NCBI RefSeq assembly: GCF_949628265.1
Contig: NC_088788.1
Location: forward strand, 18,662,001 to 18,726,000
DNA: 64,000 nt
Direction: 5' to 3'
Source: Cloeon dipterum
Lineage: Eukaryota > Arthropoda > Insecta > Ephemeroptera > Baetidae
Every line of letters starts with the position of its first letter. Position 1 is the first letter of the stretch. The notes below the pieces were generated by a model. That model saw only the letters and a program-made list of their open reading frames with translations, was not told the DNA's origin and did not search any database. Made by a program: the position numbers and the translations under genes. Below are positions 11,678 to 28,104 of this stretch, piece after piece.

Positions 11678-14600
11678 TCACCTGGCAGAAGGTTGCCACG
11701 AGGGGCCTGCATTTGAGGGATACGAAGGGAAATGCGCGGGCAAACCTACCGGCACCTGGTTTCCAACTCTGTGAAATTGCCTGGACGCTGCGACGTGGGG
11801 ACTCCTAGTCGCTTCGCCACTATTAGACATATCACCCGGGGGAAATATACCAGACGTGGGCAGCATGTGGCGCCGCAGGAGTTCATGCAGGGTGCTTTTC
11901 ACCCCTTCCGTGGCGAGGGCTGAGTGCGTGTGACTACTGGCTGCTGAGGCGTTGTCTCCTGCGTAGGTTGTGTGGGCGTTGAACAATTCCGATTTTACTT
12001 CCCCTGCAAATTCGGTTTTGATTAATTATTTCCTTACATTCACTTGCATAACAGATTTGGAACACACGGAAAAATCACGGTTTGGCTACATTATTTTCCA
12101 TGTCAATAATTAAAAAGCTTCAACCCCGAATTTCTTTAAAAAGAATTATGCTTGAACTTAATAAGCTTGCAAAATTTTGGTATTTTCCTGAAAACAAGAG
12201 TAAAAAAGCATTTTGTTATCATCCTGGAAAAAACTGAACTTTCCCTACTTTTTTCCTCATACAAAATCAGCCGTAGAAAAAAATGGACGCACAGATCTGT
12301 AAACCCTGGCAACAGTGTGGTTTTAGCGCGGATAAACCAGTGGTGTATTTTAGCGCACTTAAAAATTGGCGAACCCTGTTAAACCCTTTGCGGACTTTGT
12401 GCAATCCAGACTTAAAAAAATTAATCTTACGTTTCGGGTCGTTGAAAATGGGAAAATCGTTCTCCACGTGTTGGTTGTAGGCGGATACAGCGTTTAAAAT
12501 CTCCTTGTGCATCGCGTCCAGGTACGGCTTGAAGTTAGAGTCGATCTGACAAAAGGAATTGGCTAATTACAAGCTGGCGACTTTGCGAAATTAAACCGTA
12601 CATCTTCCATATTGATACTGAGGAGTTGTCTCATTGTGACTGGTTTGCCGGAGGACAGCAGGTGCGAGAGGTGGGCTAGTTTTTTGTTGTTCTCACGGTT
12701 GACCGGGGAATTGGAGCCGGATGCTGGCCGAGATCCTAGATTGGCGAACCCGGCTTCTTTCTTCAAAGCTTTCGATGAGCTAATTCAGGATAAACACACC
12801 AGCCTAGTCAGTGAATTGGCGCCGAGCTTGCATGACAAAGGATTCCGATAGCAACAACAAATGCGTGCAGCTTAAAATCGCACCGCATTTACGCGAACCT
12901 CAAGAAGCATAACAGCTTCTAAAATAAAGCGATAATCAGTTAATAAAGAACGTCATTCCCTGAACCGGTATTAAATTGTTTGAACGTGTTCCACTAACTA
13001 CACACCGTACATATTAATAAATTGAGAGCCTGACAGAACTGAACACAGAAACTAGGTTTACTCTCGATCCATGCCAAATTAGACCAGATTAAAACTAACA
13101 GAAGAACAAGTAGTAAGAGTGCTGAAATAAAATGAATAGAAAATAAATCAAATCAAAGTAGCATTTATTGATTCTACAGACTGGGGTGATGATGAGTGAG
13201 GCACAGTTTTTGTATGGTTTCCTTAACTTGTAAGAAAATGTGACAATTTGATAAAGGTGAGCTTTTTAAATCAACATGTTCAACAATATAATGATCACAA
13301 TAAATTTGATAAAAAATACAAGGGACACTACAACAACCGACTGATATTTATTATTCTCGGGCAGTCGGCACTGGATTCTGGGGAGGAGCACCTGTGTCTC
13401 TCACCCTCCACGATTATATTACAAGAGACCAGAACAAAATATTGCGGTATTAATCAATTAAATAATGCGACCAGAGTAGACGCATGCCTTCTATCAATGA
13501 TTCAAAAAAAGTAACTGTAATTCAACAGCATGCAATATCAAACTGTGTGGGCAGGACAAGGCAGGTGACTTACCCCCCGGAAGGGTCGTCGTTTTGCTTG
13601 TCGCGGGGCTTGCCGGGCGGCAGGTTGGCGAGCGCCTCCTGCTCCCGCATTTGCCGCCTTCGTTTCTTGCTCCACAACTCGTGACAGTCTTGCCAGGTTG
13701 GCAGTTGGGGAGGAGGAAGTCTGCGTGCGAAAAAAATCCGATTTAATATATTTTTGTTGATATATATATTGAAGGTTAAGTGTTACCTGCACTGCTGCTG
13801 TTCGTATTTCACTAGCCAGTTGCATTTCAGAGCATTTTCCGCCGTGATGCGCCTGTTGGGGTCCAGGCACAGCATATTGTCCAGCAGTTCCAGCGCTCCC
13901 GCAGGCATGAACATAAACTCCTCCCGCAACCTCCGCCGGTAAAGTTTCTTGGGCTTAAACGCGTTAAATTGGGGCAGTCTAGTAATCGAGGGCCACACTG
14001 CGGGCGTGGGAGTGCCGCACAGACGCGATATCGTCTCCAGCTGCATTATTTCAGTGTTGGCCTGAGAAGTAGAAAATTGTTGAAGTCTTTAGTAATTACT
14101 CAAAAAAATACTTCAATGCGTTTGAACATTGGGATTGAGGTTAATTGATTTCAAAGTTAAAAAGATTTTATAAGTAACATAACTATATTGTACAATTTGA
14201 TTTTTACACATGTTGTTGTGGACAACAAGAATTAAGTTTTGAGGACAGGAACGCAGTGACATACCTGGAATAATGGTTTCTTTGAAAAGAGTTCTCCTAA
14301 AATGCATCCACAGCTCCAGACGTCGATGGCGGGTCCGTACCTCTCCTCGCCGAGGAGCAGCTCTGGCGGGCGGTACCACAAGGTTATCACTTTGTTGGTG
14401 TAGGGACGCTGGCTGTCTTCGGCGTTGTATAGGCGAGCCAATCCAAAGTCGGCCAGCTTCACTTGACCCCTGAGAGGAACGGTGAGCATTAACATACGTT
14501 CAATACTGCTTTGAGGATGGGTTACTTGTTGTTCATTAGAATGTTGCTGCACTTTATGTCCCTGTGTAAGAAGTTTTTTCTGTGGCAATAATTTAGACCG

Positions 14601-17600
14601 TCTAACAACTGCTTCATTATGCTTGCGTTGAGGATTTCGTTGAAATCGACCATGCCGGACTCGAGCAAGCCCATCAAGTCGTGGTCCATGTACTCAAAGA
14701 CCAGGTAGAACGACCCTTTGTCCTGTTGAATCGAGATTGTTTTTAAAAAAAAGGTTCAGATGTATACTAATAAAATTAATGCGTACCTTTTTAAAGTCTA
14801 GCGCGTCTTGCTTGTCAGTCACTATTTCTTTTAAATTGACGATGTTTGGGTGATTCAGTTGTCGTAGGATTTTTATCTCTCTTACTGCGGTTATAGGAAA
14901 GCCTTCCTTTTCGTTTTCTAACCTAACTTTCTTCAGCGCAACCATGTCACCTGCAGCAAAAGATTCACGATAATTGAAGCTTCCCTATTAAAATTGGCAG
15001 AGCAATACCGGAAATGTTGTCCTTGGCCTTGTACACCTGGCCGTAGGTCCCCTCTCCGATCTGGTCGATCACCTCGAACACATCCACACACCTTTCACCC
15101 CAGTCTTTGCCGCCCGGCGCCATCGGCCCGAGATCGTATATATCTCTGCTGAGGATCTTAGGCCGCTTGAGCTTCATTTTGGCTCTCAGAGCCATTCTCG
15201 CAGGCGAAGACATGTCTTCCGACGTGTCGTCACCCTCCCCAGGGGGCATGGGCAGGTCTTTCAGGCTTCGCCTCACCTGGCCAATCTTCTTGGACGTGTT
15301 GGGCTCAGGCGGCGGCGAGTCTCCGCCGCTCGGTGGAGACACGCTGTTCAGAAAGTCGTTTTGATTCATACCCGGCGGCATCGGCAGCTTGGTTAGACTG
15401 AGGTTGCGCGGCGTGTTCAGTTTGATGGACACTAATTTGCGGGGAGGAGCTGCATTCGCAGCAGACGCATCCACCTGAATAATATTCACAATGAATTGAC
15501 ATAATATTAAAGATGTAGCAAATAATATGAGTAATTGCCAATTCAGGCTATTGAAATGTTTGTGGACGATTTTGACAGTTTTAATTGTAGTTCAATGACG
15601 TAATAAATTCTAACAGATCAATTTCCTGAAAACAACTATTTCAATCAAGTTTTCCAGACTTGATTGAATATACAACCAAAATATAGGAAGAAAAAACTTC
15701 ATGAAATATTCATAGTTTGACTCAAATTAGTCTCATCTTATTTGTTTCATACCTGATCGGGAAGTGGGGGAGGGGCAGCCGGGGGAGCTGATGGTCCATT
15801 GTCCGACGGCACCGGAATGCATATTAAGTCATCAGTAGCATTTGACTTTCCCTCTGCTGCCGCCTTTTCTCCTTCCTCCTTGATGTCCTTCAGCACAGCA
15901 AGTTTCATGGCCTTCTCGCGGTTCTTGCGGTCCTTCAAGAGCTCGGCAAAGAGACTCGTGCTGGACACGTTATCCGCAAGTGCTTTGGCCACTGGCGACT
16001 TGGAGCGTTTCCTAGAGCGGGGCGGCGGCGACCTCCGACCGCTTGACCGACCATAACTTGGCGACCGAGACCTGAAACACGCACATTAGAGATCTCGTCC
16101 AGACTGATGCATTTCTCCAGCAGACCTTCTGCGGCCGTTCGGGGAAACAGGTCCTCGCAACGGCGAGAGGCTGTTTCTGCGAGGAGACCTGCGCGGGGAG
16201 CGAGGCGGAGGCGTCCTGGCCTGGGGCGTGCCCCTCCTGCTCGGAGACCGCCGGGGAGGAGAATATCCCCTGGGTGGCGTTTTTCTCGGCAGAGGGGGAG
16301 ACCTGGGGCCAACTGGTGGCGTCCTGTGGCCTCTGGGCAGTGGCGACCTGGACCTCCACCTGTTCAGACTGCGCGATCGGCTCCGGGGACGCCGAGGTCT
16401 GATCACAGAGAGACTCAGTTTAGACGGCTAATTTTAGCGATAAAAACTGCGTCGCTGATTGTATAATGATCGTAAAATGCTTTTACCTGGGAGACCTGGA
16501 CCGGCTTTTCCGCCTCCCATTTGTGCTTTTTGGCATATTTTTTGATTTGGAAGGAGGACGGGTGGGGCATGCAGAGTGACTAGAAGAGACAACCGTTGCT
16601 TTGGGTTGCCTGCATAGGAAAAAAAGCTAAAATTCATGCGTGTGTCCAACACCATTTTAATTAAAACTGCGTGGGTCAGTTGCATGGTCAAAAGAAAAGA
16701 AATCAAATTAATACCCCAAGAGCTAATGTAAATATCTACACCTCACCCACGAATTAAAACAATTAAGAATTTTACCTGTCACTAGGACTTCGAGGAACAT
16801 CATTTGGAGGCGACATGGGACCATCAGGCCATTGACTTCCTCCGACTTTGTGACGCGGCGGTGGAGAGTTGGAAGATGCTGGACTTCGTGAGAATTTCTT
16901 CTTTTTCCTTTTCTTCCTGCTTGGACTGCGGGAGTGAGTCCTTTTCCTCTCCTTCCTGTGCCTCTTTTTCTCTCGCCTCCTCTCGTCTCTCGACTTACGA
17001 AACTCCGGGGAAGAACTCCTACGCTGATTTTTCAACGCGTTCCTTAACAACTGCATCGGCGACGGTGGCGGCGAGGAAGGCCTGGTCGGCGGTGTTCTTC
17101 TGGCCGGGCTGCCATGCTTGCTGTATTTGCCAGGGGATGGCGGACGTTTGGGCAGAGGGGGCGGAGACCTTTCTCTGTGTCTTGATCTGGAGGGAGATGA
17201 TCGGGAGCTCCTGAAAGAGCAACATGCGTATTTCAAACAGATTTAATTAGTATTAAAGGCCTAATACCTTGGATGGGAGTCAACGGGTGATCGGTGTCGG
17301 GGCATTTCGGGCGGCGATCTGTGTCGAGGGGCTGAAGCTTCGGGCTGCTCCAAGTGTTTTTTGCTGGTGACTGCACCAGCAGGGGGTGGCGAGTTCACCT
17401 CACCGTCACTGAGGCTAAACGAGTCTTCACTTTGGATTTCGCCGGCCTCAGGTCCAGAGAGGTCTTGTGAACTAACATCCGAGTACTCAACAAGAGGGCC
17501 CTTAGAGTTGTCGACTTCTCCAGAGGCGCCCTTTCCACCTCGCCGTCTGCGGGTGCCTTTCTTCTTTTTAAGATGTCGCTTCCGAGGGCTCAAATCGTTC

Positions 17601-17644
17601 CTGCTCAATTTTCCATTTCTGTTTTCATCTCTATTGCTGGGCAT
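11678..17644 (-). CDS. CDK12: Cyclin-dependent kinase 12
   Basis: Fourteen exons (17644-17268, 17210-16776, 16609-16487, 16398-16126, 16071-15753, 15474-15009, 14950-14787, 14722-14526, 14469-14265, 14061-13787, 13720-13574, 12779-12602, 12545-12431, 12003-11678) give 1199 residues. The first 400 residues are rich in RS and SP, as in the CDK12/13 family. The kinase domain is about 642-935: [17 protein letters not shown], the PITAVRE helix, [16 protein letters not shown] and the T-loop [14 protein letters not shown]. The CDK12/13 tail follows ([14 protein letters not shown]). A helical block in exons 12-13 ([11 protein letters not shown], then [11 protein letters not shown]) resembles the conserved C-terminal block of human CDK12. 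With cyclin K it phosphorylates the RNA polymerase II CTD during elongation. Stop at 11680-11678. Confidence 0.95.
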
Positions 17645-18840
17645 GGCTCAGAAAATTGAACTGAAAAAAGCGTTAACAGTTGAGATTACACAAAAGCCGG
17701 TTTGACTTAAAAGAAATCTGTTAGAATATCGTGATATTCACCTATATTAGTCAAAATTGGCCTCATTTTGATTTCAAAATCTGCAAATTCATTGATGCCA
17801 TGAAATTGTAGCAGTTCCAAATAATGGTCAAACGAAATTTAATTGTTGTGAAAGTAAATAATATTATTATGGAGTGGCAAATTGATCGCTGTGTGCCGTG
17901 ACGTCACGCTAAGTGAGAATTTATTTTTTTTAATGCAGCTCTAATTTTTAATATAAGAGCAACACCAAAATTACGTAAAATGAGTGTCTATTGAACTGTT
18001 AAATCCAAATTCCAACTACCGGAAAAGCGGTGCAGTGGGCCCAAGAAACCACTCTTCACACAATCAACGCTAAGTTTTAGTACAAGCAAAACAAAACATC
18101 ACAAGAGGCTCTGATGGAACCTCAACAAACTCAGATTTTTTTTTCGGGCAAGTCAGTCGATGAAATGAGAAAATAAGGTTTTAAATAAAATTTGATTTGC
18201 GAAATTGAGACGAGACATTACTCACCTATGAAATAACGAAGGTCTTGGGTGAAGCTTCCAGAACTACACCAGGTCGAAATCCATTTTTGTATGGCCGCTA
18301 TCTGGCTGGCCGCATAAGAAGTAGCTCTTTCACGGGACTAATATCTCTGATTCCATGGGTGCCGTCAATAAATAATGATGACCAGGAGGCCAGTTTCTTA
18401 ATGTGTAAAGAGAATCTTTAACTAATTTTGTTAGATGATGTGTTTATTTAGTGATTTTAATTGATTCAAGTTGTGCTTCGAGAATGATAAAGGAAAGTCG
18501 AACATCCATAGGATTCGTTCATAGAGCTCGTAGTGCTCGCACTCACTGCACTGAAATGACGTCACAGCTAGAGCAATGTTGCCAACAGCTCGAGAATGTT
18601 ATTATGTTTCCTCCCGTCATGTGATTCATAATATTTATTGCTGACAAATTTGTTACAATACAATTGTTCGAAACATCGAAAGTAAAATATTGTTTGTTAT
18701 TTTTTCAAACTAGTTGTTATTACGTAAGCAAAATTATTTTTATTTCACTATCAACTCTTGTCTAACCTTAGCTATTATTCCAGAATTCCGCTTGTCAAAA
18801 TCGTATAGCAACACTACTTAACAGTTGAGGGTTGTGTTCA
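17645..18840. promoter_or_regulatory. Divergent spacer between CDK12 and the UMA-domain gene
   Basis: About 1.2 kb between two start codons pointing away from each other, so it holds both promoters and 5' leaders. A CRE-like TGACGTCA occurs near 17900 and a similar TGACGTCA near 18557. I see no open frame of note and no repeat. Confidence 0.4.
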
Positions 18841-18921
18841 AGGTAAAAATATTTTCTTGCTGCGACGGCGTCAAAAATTTTACATTGTGTAGCGCAATTT
18901 CAGTTACACCATACCGTCAAA

Positions 18922-19314
18922 ATGAGCTGGCTTTTTGGATCCAAGAAATCAAAGACAGCTGTCACGTCCCCTTCATCTGAAAGTAGCAGTAAGGTTGAGG
19001 TGAATGAGTCTGAAGAAGACTTTGTGGTTGTGAACCAGCAGATGCCATCAGGACCTCAATTCGATCAGCCTCCGATTTATCCAAATTTATCATCTGGCGT
19101 CAACACTTTGCAAATCAACGCACCTCAAGGAAAACAACCTGTAGGAAATCCTCTGCAAGGTGTGCCTTTTAAGCTCTCCAAAGAAATGGGCCCAACAGCC
19201 GGTGATGATCCTACTACCTTCACCCTGCAAGTGCAATCGATGATAGAAAACATCAACTTTGGTGCATTGGATTACGATTTTGGCGTAGAAAGAGGAGTGT
19301 CACGTGAATTTTAA
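18922..19314 (+). CDS. UMA-domain protein, UMAD1-like
   Basis: A single coding exon of 130 residues. It starts MSWLFGSKKSK, has an acidic stretch with EEDFVVVNQQ (compare DGFVLL in UMAD1), and ends in a UMA domain at about residues 80-125 (GVPFKLSKEM, then DYDFGVERGVSREF). UMA domains in UBAP1 and MVB12 bind the ESCRT-I core, so a role in endosomal sorting is inferred; UMAD1 itself is little studied. A leader intron is likely: GTAAAA at about 18841 to TTTCAG at 18901, with the ATG 21 nt further. Its stop lies only 69 bp from the XPB stop on the other strand. Confidence 0.75.
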   Translation: MSWLFGSKKSKTAVTSPSSESSSKVEVNESEEDFVVVNQQMPSGPQFDQPPIYPNLSSGVNTLQINAPQGKQPVGNPLQGVPFKLSKEMGPTAGDDPTTFTLQVQSMIENINFGALDYDFGVERGVSREF

Positions 19315-19320
19315 TATTAT

Positions 19321-19326
19321 TTTATT
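19321..19326 (-). terminator. ERCC3: XPB poly(A) signal, 7 nt past the UMAD1-like stop
   Basis: TTTATT on + is AATAAA on the minus strand, about 58 nt past the XPB stop. Cleavage 10-30 nt further would fall inside the end of the UMA-domain coding sequence on the other strand. Confidence 0.55.
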
Positions 19327-19383
19327 GTAACCCTAATAATAATATTACTCGAGTCTAACAGAAAATTTGTGTATTCTTTGTGA

Positions 19384-22734
<3,351 letters not shown>

Positions 22735-23169
22735 TGCAAAAGCCTCGAGGCAGACACAGACAGGGACAACACACTGCCTGCTTCTATCAAACGTTTCGCA
22801 AAACCCACAGGTAATAGTCTTCAATCAACCTGCTGGTTTCGATATGAAGATGCCGAAGATGGGACTACGACTACGACTAATGCGTGTGCGATACGGCTTA
22901 AAGAGAGTTTATAACATGTGTGTGCTGTTGGGCTGTTGGCTGGCCAGACGGCAATGGGAACGAAAGGACAGAGAAAATTTTCAAAGAGGTTCGATGACGT
23001 AACAGAGAGGAGTAAATTTTCCCGCCGATGCGCCTCTACCCGGCGTTTTTCGCTCGACGCCTCGTCGCTCGTCGCTCTCTTTGCACGATTCGCTCACATC
23101 TTCACCATTGCGATTTGCAGCAGTTAACAGTGGTCTCCTTTTAACTCGTACAAAAACCTAATTTTCACC
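22735..23169. promoter_or_regulatory. Shared divergent promoter region, XPB and enolase-phosphatase
   Basis: 435 bp separate the two start codons. The right half is GC- and CG-rich relative to its surroundings (repeated CGCTCG near 23050), typical of a housekeeping 5' leader. No TATA box is clear on either strand. Confidence 0.45.
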
Positions 23170-26100
23170 ATGTCTTCTACTCCGAACCAAGCCGCCGAGG
23201 CCGCTAAGCTGATGAAGAACGCTTCCGCCTTCCTTCTGGACATTGAGGGAACCACCACGTCAATTTCTTTCGTGAAGGTGAACAAAAAATTAAAACCCTC
23301 ATGAGCCGGTATGTAGCGTCTGCCAGTATGGCGGATGCATCCGGCAAAATTCGTTCTTCCCTGTCCTGTCAATGAACTTTCCTGGCGGATAACTCCGCTT
23401 CAGTTAAATTATGTATGTAATAAACGAAGCGTGCAAACACGATTTTTAACCATCGTGCACTGCCGTTCCTGATAAAAATGCCACAATTAATGCCCCCATT
23501 CAGTATGTACATACTTCTGTACATAGATAATATGTATATTACATACCATGCTCACATCATACCTATGGAAAAGTTACAGTTTTCGCCACCCCTACTTTAC
23601 CACGGGATTCTCATAAGAACTGGCGAGATGTGTAACCCGGCAGAAACTGTAACTTTACCATACTACCTACATTGAGAGTTAAAATTAATGTGTAATACAT
23701 ATGTAGTAGATAGACTTAATTATATCATTGACACTCATATTATGTACTAGCAATCATTCAATTTGTGTTACTAATTTTACTAGCTACACAATTATAATAG
23801 ATAATGCCTACATAAATAAATGTAGATACATAGATACACCTAATTTATAATTGCTATTCCAATGAATTATTGAAAGAACTTAATAACTCGTCCTTTTGTT
23901 CTTTAATGGCGATTAATGCATAAACCTTTATGTTATTCTCTTTGTATATAATATGCATTCCTGCTTGTTATGTGAAGACGTGAAATAATTTGTTTTTGTC
24001 TCAAGCATTGCCAATCAAGCACTTAAAAACAATTTAATCAGTATGTACGTAAGTTTTCTGCACAACTTATTGTTAAATCAAAGAAATAAACAACTTCCTT
24101 GCTTACTTGGCTGTATGTATTTTGTAATTAGAAGCCATTATTACACACATTATTTCAGGTGAAATTATAAAAAGTATCATTGACTGTTGCTGATATATAT
24201 ATTAAATTTTTCTGCTGCAGGACAAACTCTTCCCTTATGTTCGTGAAAACCTGGCCACATACCTGAAGGAAAACTGGGCAGAGGCGAGCTTCCAAGGGGT
24301 TCTCAAGAAGCTGGTGGAGCAAGCCAAGGCTGATGTAGAAGCTAAGATGGAGGGCGCTGTCGCCCTTGACGATGAAGAGGAGTCTCCTGAGAAGGCCCAG
24401 GATGCAGTCAAGAACAATGTTCTCTGGATGATGGACGCTGACCGCAAGGCTGGAGCTCTAAAGCTGCTTCAGGCTCAGATGTATGTCAAGGGCTACGAAG
24501 CTGGATCACTTAAGGGACAGTGAGTGTTGAAAAGGGTTACTTATTTTCTCCAATTTGACATTTAACTCTACTTGCAGCCTCTACGATGACGTGGAGCCCC
24601 AGTTCAAGAAGTGGAATGAAGATGGAAAGAAGATTTACATTTACTCTTCAGGAAACGTGGAAGCACAGAAGTTGCTCTTCAAGAATTCTGAGGCAGGCGA
24701 CGTCAGCGCCTTGATTGCCGATTACTTTGATACTGATATGGGAGCCAAGGTTGAAAAGGAAAGCTACACAAAGATTGCTGAAAAGATTGGCAAGCCGATC
24801 GGAGAGGTGCTTTTCTTCACTGACATCGTGAAAGGTTTGTTTCAACAGTTGAAAATTCAAAATATAAAATATATTAACCCCTCATTGATTACAGAGGCTG
24901 ATGCCGCTACTGAAGCGGGCATGCCAGTCATTTTGTTGGAGAGGGAAGGAAACGCTCCTTTGACTGAGGCAGACAAGACCAAGTATACAGTCATCTCTAG
25001 CTTCAAAATCGAGGTTGAGGAGGAAGAAGTCCCTGCCAAGAAACAGAAACTCGATGTAGATGCGAAACCAGCAGAAGAGGAAAAGAAGGCTGAAGAGGAG
25101 ACAATGGAAGTGCAGCTAGAGGAAAAAAAGGTGGAAGAGGTAAGAAAATTTGTGATATTCAAAAGGTCTGTGCATTTTTCCCTGTCCTAGGATTAAAAGC
25201 CATTTTTTAACAAGGAATCTTTTAGGATGAAACAGTTTTTTGTTAAAACCATTTTAATCTACTGACTGAAATGTAGACACTGCTCCATGAGAAACATCAA
25301 TAGATGGTTTTTTGGCATACTAAAGATACTACATGAATTTCCCCCATTCCCCATAGGTTAATTAATTTGGGGCTTTTTGTGAGTTTTATAAGTTAAGTTG
25401 AGGACTAAGAACGAAACTTATATTCTGAAAACAGATGAAATTTCCTGTTGAAATATTTTTTTAATCATAAATATTTCAATATAAAATTAAAAACAAGCAA
25501 TTTAAAATACAGATTGTACCTTTATGAAAATATTGAGCTACATGACTGGAATAGTTAGAGCAACTCATAATATAAGAGAAGCCCGGTAGGGTGCTGAAAT
25601 TATTTAAAAGATGCTTGTTACAGCTCATTTTAATAAAATAGTTATCAAATTGCTACAGAAGTCAAGAAATATCGGCCCTGAAATATTTACGCATTTAATA
25701 TTGACTAAAATTCGCACGTTTAGCAATTTTTTTTTAATATAATTCTAAACATACTCTTTAAAACTTGGCCATCAAAAACGTAAAGAGTTGGTTGATAGCA
25801 GGTTAAATCGCAAATTAATATCAAAACTTGTTTGTATATTATTGCTAAATTCAAGAATCTGGTGTGAAAAATGGGTTCAAATTAAATATTAACAACCATT
25901 TTGATGATTTCAGAAGGAAACTGAGACGGAGATCAGTGAAGAAAAGAAGGAGAGCAACAGCACAAATGGTGTTCACCACAAAAATGGAACTGAGGAGAAG
26001 ACAAATGGATCAGAAGATAAGTCAAACGGAGAGGAGAAGGAGTCAAATGGAACAGAGGAGAAGACTAACGGTGAGAGCAAGGAAGAGGAGAAATCCGAGG

Positions 26101-26189
26101 AATCGGCTGCTCAGAAGACTGTCTCACCGACCAAGAAGGTTGTGACGGACGAAGCGGCCGGCGATGCTCCTCAAGTCGCCGCAGAATAA
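23170..26189 (+). CDS. ENOPH1: Enolase-phosphatase E1
   Basis: Five exons (23170-23277, 24221-24519, 24578-24834, 24895-25139, 25914-26189) give 394 residues. HAD-family core: FLLDIEGTTTSISFVK (nucleophile Asp with the family's D-x-E), IYSSGNVEAQKLLF (Ser motif 2), and FFTDI with the metal-binding Asp. The bifunctional enzyme enolises and dephosphorylates 2,3-diketo-5-methylthiopentyl-1-phosphate in methionine salvage, in the cytosol. The last 130 residues are an acidic Lys/Glu tail, partly made of repeats around NG-x-EEKTNG, absent from the roughly 260-residue vertebrate enzyme; long acidic tails also occur in other insects. Intron 1 (943 nt) carries an imperfect hairpin. AATAAA at about 26832 implies a 640-nt 3' UTR. 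Confidence 0.95.
23565..23663. repeat. Imperfect inverted repeat, arms of about 22 bp
   Basis: TATGGAAAAGTTACAGTTTT at 23565 is mirrored by AAACTGTAACTTTACCATA ending at 23663, with one or two mismatches and a loop of about 55 nt. It lies in intron 1 of the enolase-phosphatase gene. It could fold as a single hairpin or be the remnant of a small palindromic element. Confidence 0.5.
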
Positions 26190-26998
26190 GTTGACCAAGT
26201 TCTCAGGCACCAGCTGTTCTCTCATTTCTCATTGGCTGCTGCCTGTACCCGATAGTTACTAAGAATTTTATCAGTGTCACATTTTTCCACTTGACTGTAA
26301 AGGTTGTGAGAGAGGAAGAGCAGCGAGGCATACCTACAACGCAATTCGCCAGATAAGACCGATCACCCCCATTGTAGCTCATAAGCACAACATGATTGCT
26401 TTTATGTGTATTTTTGGTATATAACAAAGTCGTCACCTTGCTGCCTGGTTCGCAGTAAGTATTCGGAACTGCCAGGGTCTTCCATCGAAACTGCTCAAAA
26501 TTGCAACCGTCTGCTAACGAAGGTGTGTGCTCTCTGTGCTTATTTTTGTAAGTTGATTTGTTCCTCATTAAGGCTTAGTTTAGTTTGCAAGAGTGATTTT
26601 TCAGTATTCATGATAATTTCTAAAGTATACGCGCACTGGAATCTCAAGTTTCTGATGTGACACCTAGGATTCTTTAACGCATTAATAGCTCCTGACACAA
26701 CAAGCTCACTCAAGTGCAGCACTTTTAATTATAGGTGGATTCTGGATTCCTACTTAACAGCGTGATTTTGTAGCTAATCTACCATTCCATTTTAATTTAT
26801 GTCTCTGTACACAAATGTACCGCCTCTTTTGAAATAAAATCGTAGTAAGCATATATATACCAACGTTGTTTCCTTCAGAATTGTTGTGGATGGCCTCTGA
26901 TTGGATGTGAGAAGTGATTCTGTGAAGGTCAAGACCGGTTTTTGTTTAAATGCGTGAGGCTCCTCGGCAGGTAGCCGCTTAATTTGTTACATTCAGAG
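26190..26998 (+). other. 3' UTR of enolase-phosphatase and TTC36 promoter
   Basis: Up to about 26860 this is the probable 3' UTR of the enolase-phosphatase gene, closed by AATAAA at about 26832. The remaining 140 bp lead into TTC36, so the second gene starts very close behind the first on the same strand. No further gene seen. Confidence 0.5.
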
Positions 26999-28036
26999 AT
27001 GACAAGCGAACACGACAGGGCTGTTCTAAACAGCATTTTGAACCCCCTTTTACCTGTCGGTGAGGCGGCATTTCTCGCTGATGAACCATTACAAGGTTAG
27101 TTCCTCCATTAAAACGCAGCTTATATTGCGTTTCTTCAATTTGAAATATTGAAAAGTCTGGTGAAATGGGATATTTAATGAGCTGGTTAGATATTTTTAT
27201 ATGGTTGACATTTTATTCTAATAAACTAGACAGCTCCCAAGTCGATTTAGAATCTACAGGGTTTCAAGATTTATGCATAATACGTCTTATTCCAATTATC
27301 ACAATTCACAAACTATACAAATATGTTATATTTTTACAGACAAAAATCTACATTCTTAATTTCAGAATGATAGTCATTTTCACACTGAATATCGTACCAA
27401 ATGCTGAAATTTAAAATAAAACAGTTTTAAGTCCTTAATATTCAAAATTGTAACAGCAAATGAGAAATCGTAGTGAGAAAGGATTTCCTCTCTCTTTTGA
27501 GTTTTTTAGTTGTCACTGTTGTCAGTCATATTTAGCCACTATTCTTGCAACATCAGGCATACGAAAAAAGCGCAATTTTTTATGCTGGGATTATGTGAAT
27601 TATTTTAAAATAATATATGAAATTATAACAATTATTTTCACTGCTAAAAAATTTCCCAAAAATGAACAAGAAAATTGTCTAAATAATAATTACCGTAAAA
27701 TTTTGTCACCAAAAGTAGCAAAATTAACTGCTTTAAGCAAAAAACGGATCATAATTTTTATAATGTTTGTTACTTATCTATGATAAAAAAATTTCTTAAA
27801 AATGCAATTTTCTTGCCAAATAAGACGGGATTTAGACGGTTTTAAGTTCGGTTCTAATGGCTTTAATTGCACGGTTTGTCCACATTTGATGATTCCGCAA
27901 CGATTGGAAGCTCATCAGAAAAAAATATTTCAAATGCAAACACCTAGCACCACTTAAATTAGAATTCACAAACAAAACTTGGCAATTTCTCCTCTCCTTG
28001 TTAGGGTAGACAAACGTAAGTAATTGCAGTAAAGTA

Positions 28037-28104
<68 letters not shown>

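Noticed and set aside
12563-12851. Exons at 12.0-12.8 kb first taken as a separate unknown gene
   Set aside because: Phases join exactly to CDK12 exon 11, and the peptide resembles the CDK12 C-terminal block.
16012-17236. Multiple long frames in all directions over the RS-rich CDK12 exons
   Set aside because: Arg/Ser/Pro codons read as open frames on every strand; only the CDK12 frame joins the kinase exons in phase.
28037-28103. (TA)n tract considered as a remnant of the same MITE seen in GTF2H2
   Set aside because: No inverted arms flank or interrupt it; it is a plain microsatellite.
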